Assembly (NCBI GenBank): GCA_903834975.1
Contig: CAILKX010000102.1
Span: forward strand, 1 to 34,596
DNA length: 34,596 nucleotides
DNA from: an uncultured Curvibacter sp.
GTDB lineage: Bacteria; Pseudomonadota; Gammaproteobacteria; Burkholderiales; Burkholderiaceae_C
Direction: 5' to 3'
Below, one piece after another: positions 33,297-34,596 of this stretch. Below the pieces are notes generated by a model. That model was given only the letters and a program-made list of their open reading frames with translations. It made no database searches and had not been told where the DNA came from. Positions within the stretch are counted from its first letter, which is position 1, and every line of letters begins with the position of its first letter. A program made the position numbers and the translations under genes.

Positions 33297-34355
33297 TTAT
33301 TCCAGCAGCGCCTGTGCAAATTCTTGGGCCTTGAAGGTTTGCAGGTCTTCCAATTGCTCGCCCACGCCGATGAAATAGACCGGAATGGGGTGCTCGCGGG
33401 CAATGGCCGCCAAGACGCCGCCTTTGGCGGTGCCGTCGAGTTTGGTGACGATCAAGCCGGTCAGTCCCAGCGCTTCGTCAAAGGCACGGACCTGAGCCAA
33501 GGCGTTTTGGCCCGTGTTGCCGTCAATCACCAGCAGCACCTCATGGGGCGCCGAGGCATCGGCTTTGGTGACAACCCGTTTGATCTTTTTCAGCTCTTCC
33601 ATCAAATGGGTTTGGGTGGGCAAACGGCCGGCTGTGTCCACCAAGACCACATCTTTGCCACGGGCCCGGCCAGCGTTGACGGCGTCAAAACTCACGGCGG
33701 CGGGGTCACCCCCTGCTTGGCTGACGATTTCAACCGTGTTCCGGTCTGCCCAGACGCTGAGTTGTTCACGTGCTGCGGCGCGGAAGGTGTCGGCGGCGGC
33801 CAGCAGCACTGCCGCCCCGTTTTGGGCCAGATGCTGGGTCAGCTTGCCGATTGAGGTGGTTTTGCCGGCACCGTTGACTCCCGCCACCATGATGACGGTC
33901 GGGGTTTGCGGGCCGATGCTCAGTGGTTTTTCCAGGGGTTGGAGCAGTTGCGTCAAGGCCTCGATCAGCAAGGTTTTGACTTGCGCAGGCTCGACGGCCT
34001 TGCTGTCTTTAACGCGGCGCTTGAGATCGTCGAGCAGGTAGGTGGTCGCCTTGACCCCCGTGTCCGCCATCAACAAGGCCGTTTCGAGTTCTTCATACAA
34101 AACCTCGTCGATCTGGGTGCCGGTGAACACCGAAGCCAGTTGTCCGCCAGTTTTGCGTAGCCCGGATTTGAGGCGCTGCAACCAGCTTTCTCTTGGAGGC
34201 CGTTCAAAGTCCAGCGCCACCTCGGCCTTTGTTGGTGCAGATACAACTGCCTCAGCAGTCACTGGGGCAGTAGCTGGGACAGTAGCAGGGGCCGCGGCTG
34301 GGGCCGAAGCAGGGGCCGAGGCTGGGGCTATTTTTTTCTTGAAAAAGGAAAACAT
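33297..34355 (-). CDS. ftsY: Signal recognition particle receptor FtsY
   Basis: A 352-residue SRP-receptor GTPase. ATG 34355 gives MFSFFKKKIAPASAP, the usual short basic start; the ORF-track start at 34424 runs into the divergent peptidase gene. The N-terminal 60 residues are an Ala/Pro-rich linker in place of the acidic A domain of enteric FtsY. The NG domain follows: GVNGAGKTTSIGKLT (G1), DTFRAAAREQL (G2), VLVDTAGR (G3), TKLDGTAKGG (G4) and the C-terminal FIGVGEQLEDLQTF. It docks ribosome-SRP complexes at the inner membrane. It is divergent from the M16 peptidase gene, an arrangement common in Burkholderiales. Confidence 0.96.
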   Translation of the reverse strand: MFSFFKKKIAPASAPASAPAAAPATVPATAPVTAEAVVSAPTKAEVALDFERPPRESWLQRLKSGLRKTGGQLASVFTGTQIDEVLYEELETALLMADTGVKATTYLLDDLKRRVKDSKAVEPAQVKTLLIEALTQLLQPLEKPLSIGPQTPTVIMVAGVNGAGKTTSIGKLTQHLAQNGAAVLLAAADTFRAAAREQLSVWADRNTVEIVSQAGGDPAAVSFDAVNAGRARGKDVVLVDTAGRLPTQTHLMEELKKIKRVVTKADASAPHEVLLVIDGNTGQNALAQVRAFDEALGLTGLIVTKLDGTAKGGVLAAIAREHPIPVYFIGVGEQLEDLQTFKAQEFAQALLE

Positions 34356-34382
34356 GGATTGGTTCTTAGAATGACCCATTCT

Positions 34383-34596
34383 ATGAAAATGCAAATGCCC
34401 ATCTTGCCCTTCCTCAAAATTCACACCGTGGCCTTGTTTTTGGCCTTCATGTCGGCTTGCCTGGTGACGCCGTCAGTCGCCCTGGCGCAAGCCGAAGGCC
34501 TGTCCGAGTTCAAGCTGGCCAATGGCATGACCCTGATCGTCAAGCCCGACCACCGAGCGCCCACGGTCGCCCACATGCTGTGGGTGGGCGTCGGCG
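34383..34596 (+). CDS. M16 family zinc peptidase, N-terminal part (3'-truncated by window edge)
   Basis: The frame is open to the last base, giving about 71 residues: a signal peptide (HTVALFLAFMSACLVTPSVALAQA) then EGLSEFKLANGMTLIVKPDHRAPTVAHMLWVGVG. The F.L.NGM.LIV.PDHRAP pattern is the start of the M16 (pitrilysin/processing peptidase) family; the zinc motif HxxEH would lie beyond the edge. Start codons at 34371, 34383 and 34389 are all in frame; 34383 is a compromise, since none has a clear RBS. Divergent from ftsY with about 27 bases between starts. Confidence 0.75.
   Translation, partial: MKMQMPILPFLKIHTVALFLAFMSACLVTPSVALAQAEGLSEFKLANGMTLIVKPDHRAPTVAHMLWVGVG

Noticed and set aside
1-34596. 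CRISPR arrays, insertion sequences, integrases or phage genes
   Set aside because: No regularly spaced repeats, terminal inverted repeats, transposase or integrase motifs were seen on either strand.

Overview
The window looks like chromosome of a freshwater-type betaproteobacterium in Burkholderiales, most likely family Comamonadaceae. This rests on gene order and protein flavour: coxB with a fused cytochrome c, then coxA, a tiny assembly peptide, ctaG, a DUF2970 protein, coxC, a DUF2909 protein, SURF1, ctaA, ctaB and SCO; also comF-trmL beside a BioC-like methyltransferase, and FCD-type GntR and TRAP genes. Genus cannot be fixed from the sequence alone. No plasmid, phage, IS or CRISPR signature was seen.

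Region 1 (1-15750) is an accessory pectin / galacturonate utilisation locus. A tight plus-strand operon runs uxaA (5'-truncated by the window edge), uxaB, a TonB-dependent receptor, a CE12-like rhamnogalacturonan acetylesterase, a polygalacturonase-pectin methylesterase fusion, a Tat-type GH28 polygalacturonase, a GntR/FCD regulator and kdgK. Four of the junctions are 1-4 nt overlaps (one depends on start choice). A minus-strand dctP-dctQ-dctM TRAP transporter converges on it. The implied flow is: outer-membrane uptake, removal of methyl and acetyl decorations, hydrolysis to galacturonate, TRAP import, then reduction, dehydration and phosphorylation toward KDPG. uxaC and the KDPG aldolase are not in the window. 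A three-copy GTGATATTTY operator-like array lies just upstream of dctP.

Region 2 (15809-22660) is mostly housekeeping: tRNA-Arg(CCU) at the boundary, a CoxE-like VWA protein with a MoxR ATPase, a dihaem cytochrome c4, DUF1841, an orphan ParA ATPase, a MaoC-type hydratase, trmL-comF, and a BioC-like methyltransferase.

Region 3 (22800-32058) is a complete aa3 cytochrome c oxidase structural and assembly locus. It includes two genes too short for the ORF track (40 and 59 aa). A perfect bidirectional terminator follows coxC.

Region 4 (32073-34596) holds rpoH and ftsY on the minus strand and the start of an M16 peptidase on the plus strand. A perfect CIRCE element (TTAGCACTC-N9-GAGTGCTAA) sits upstream of rpoH, which suggests that HrcA controls the heat-shock sigma factor. 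No gene-free stretch exceeds 300 bases; the longest is about 260 bases between rpoH and ftsY and holds the CIRCE site and two inverted repeats.
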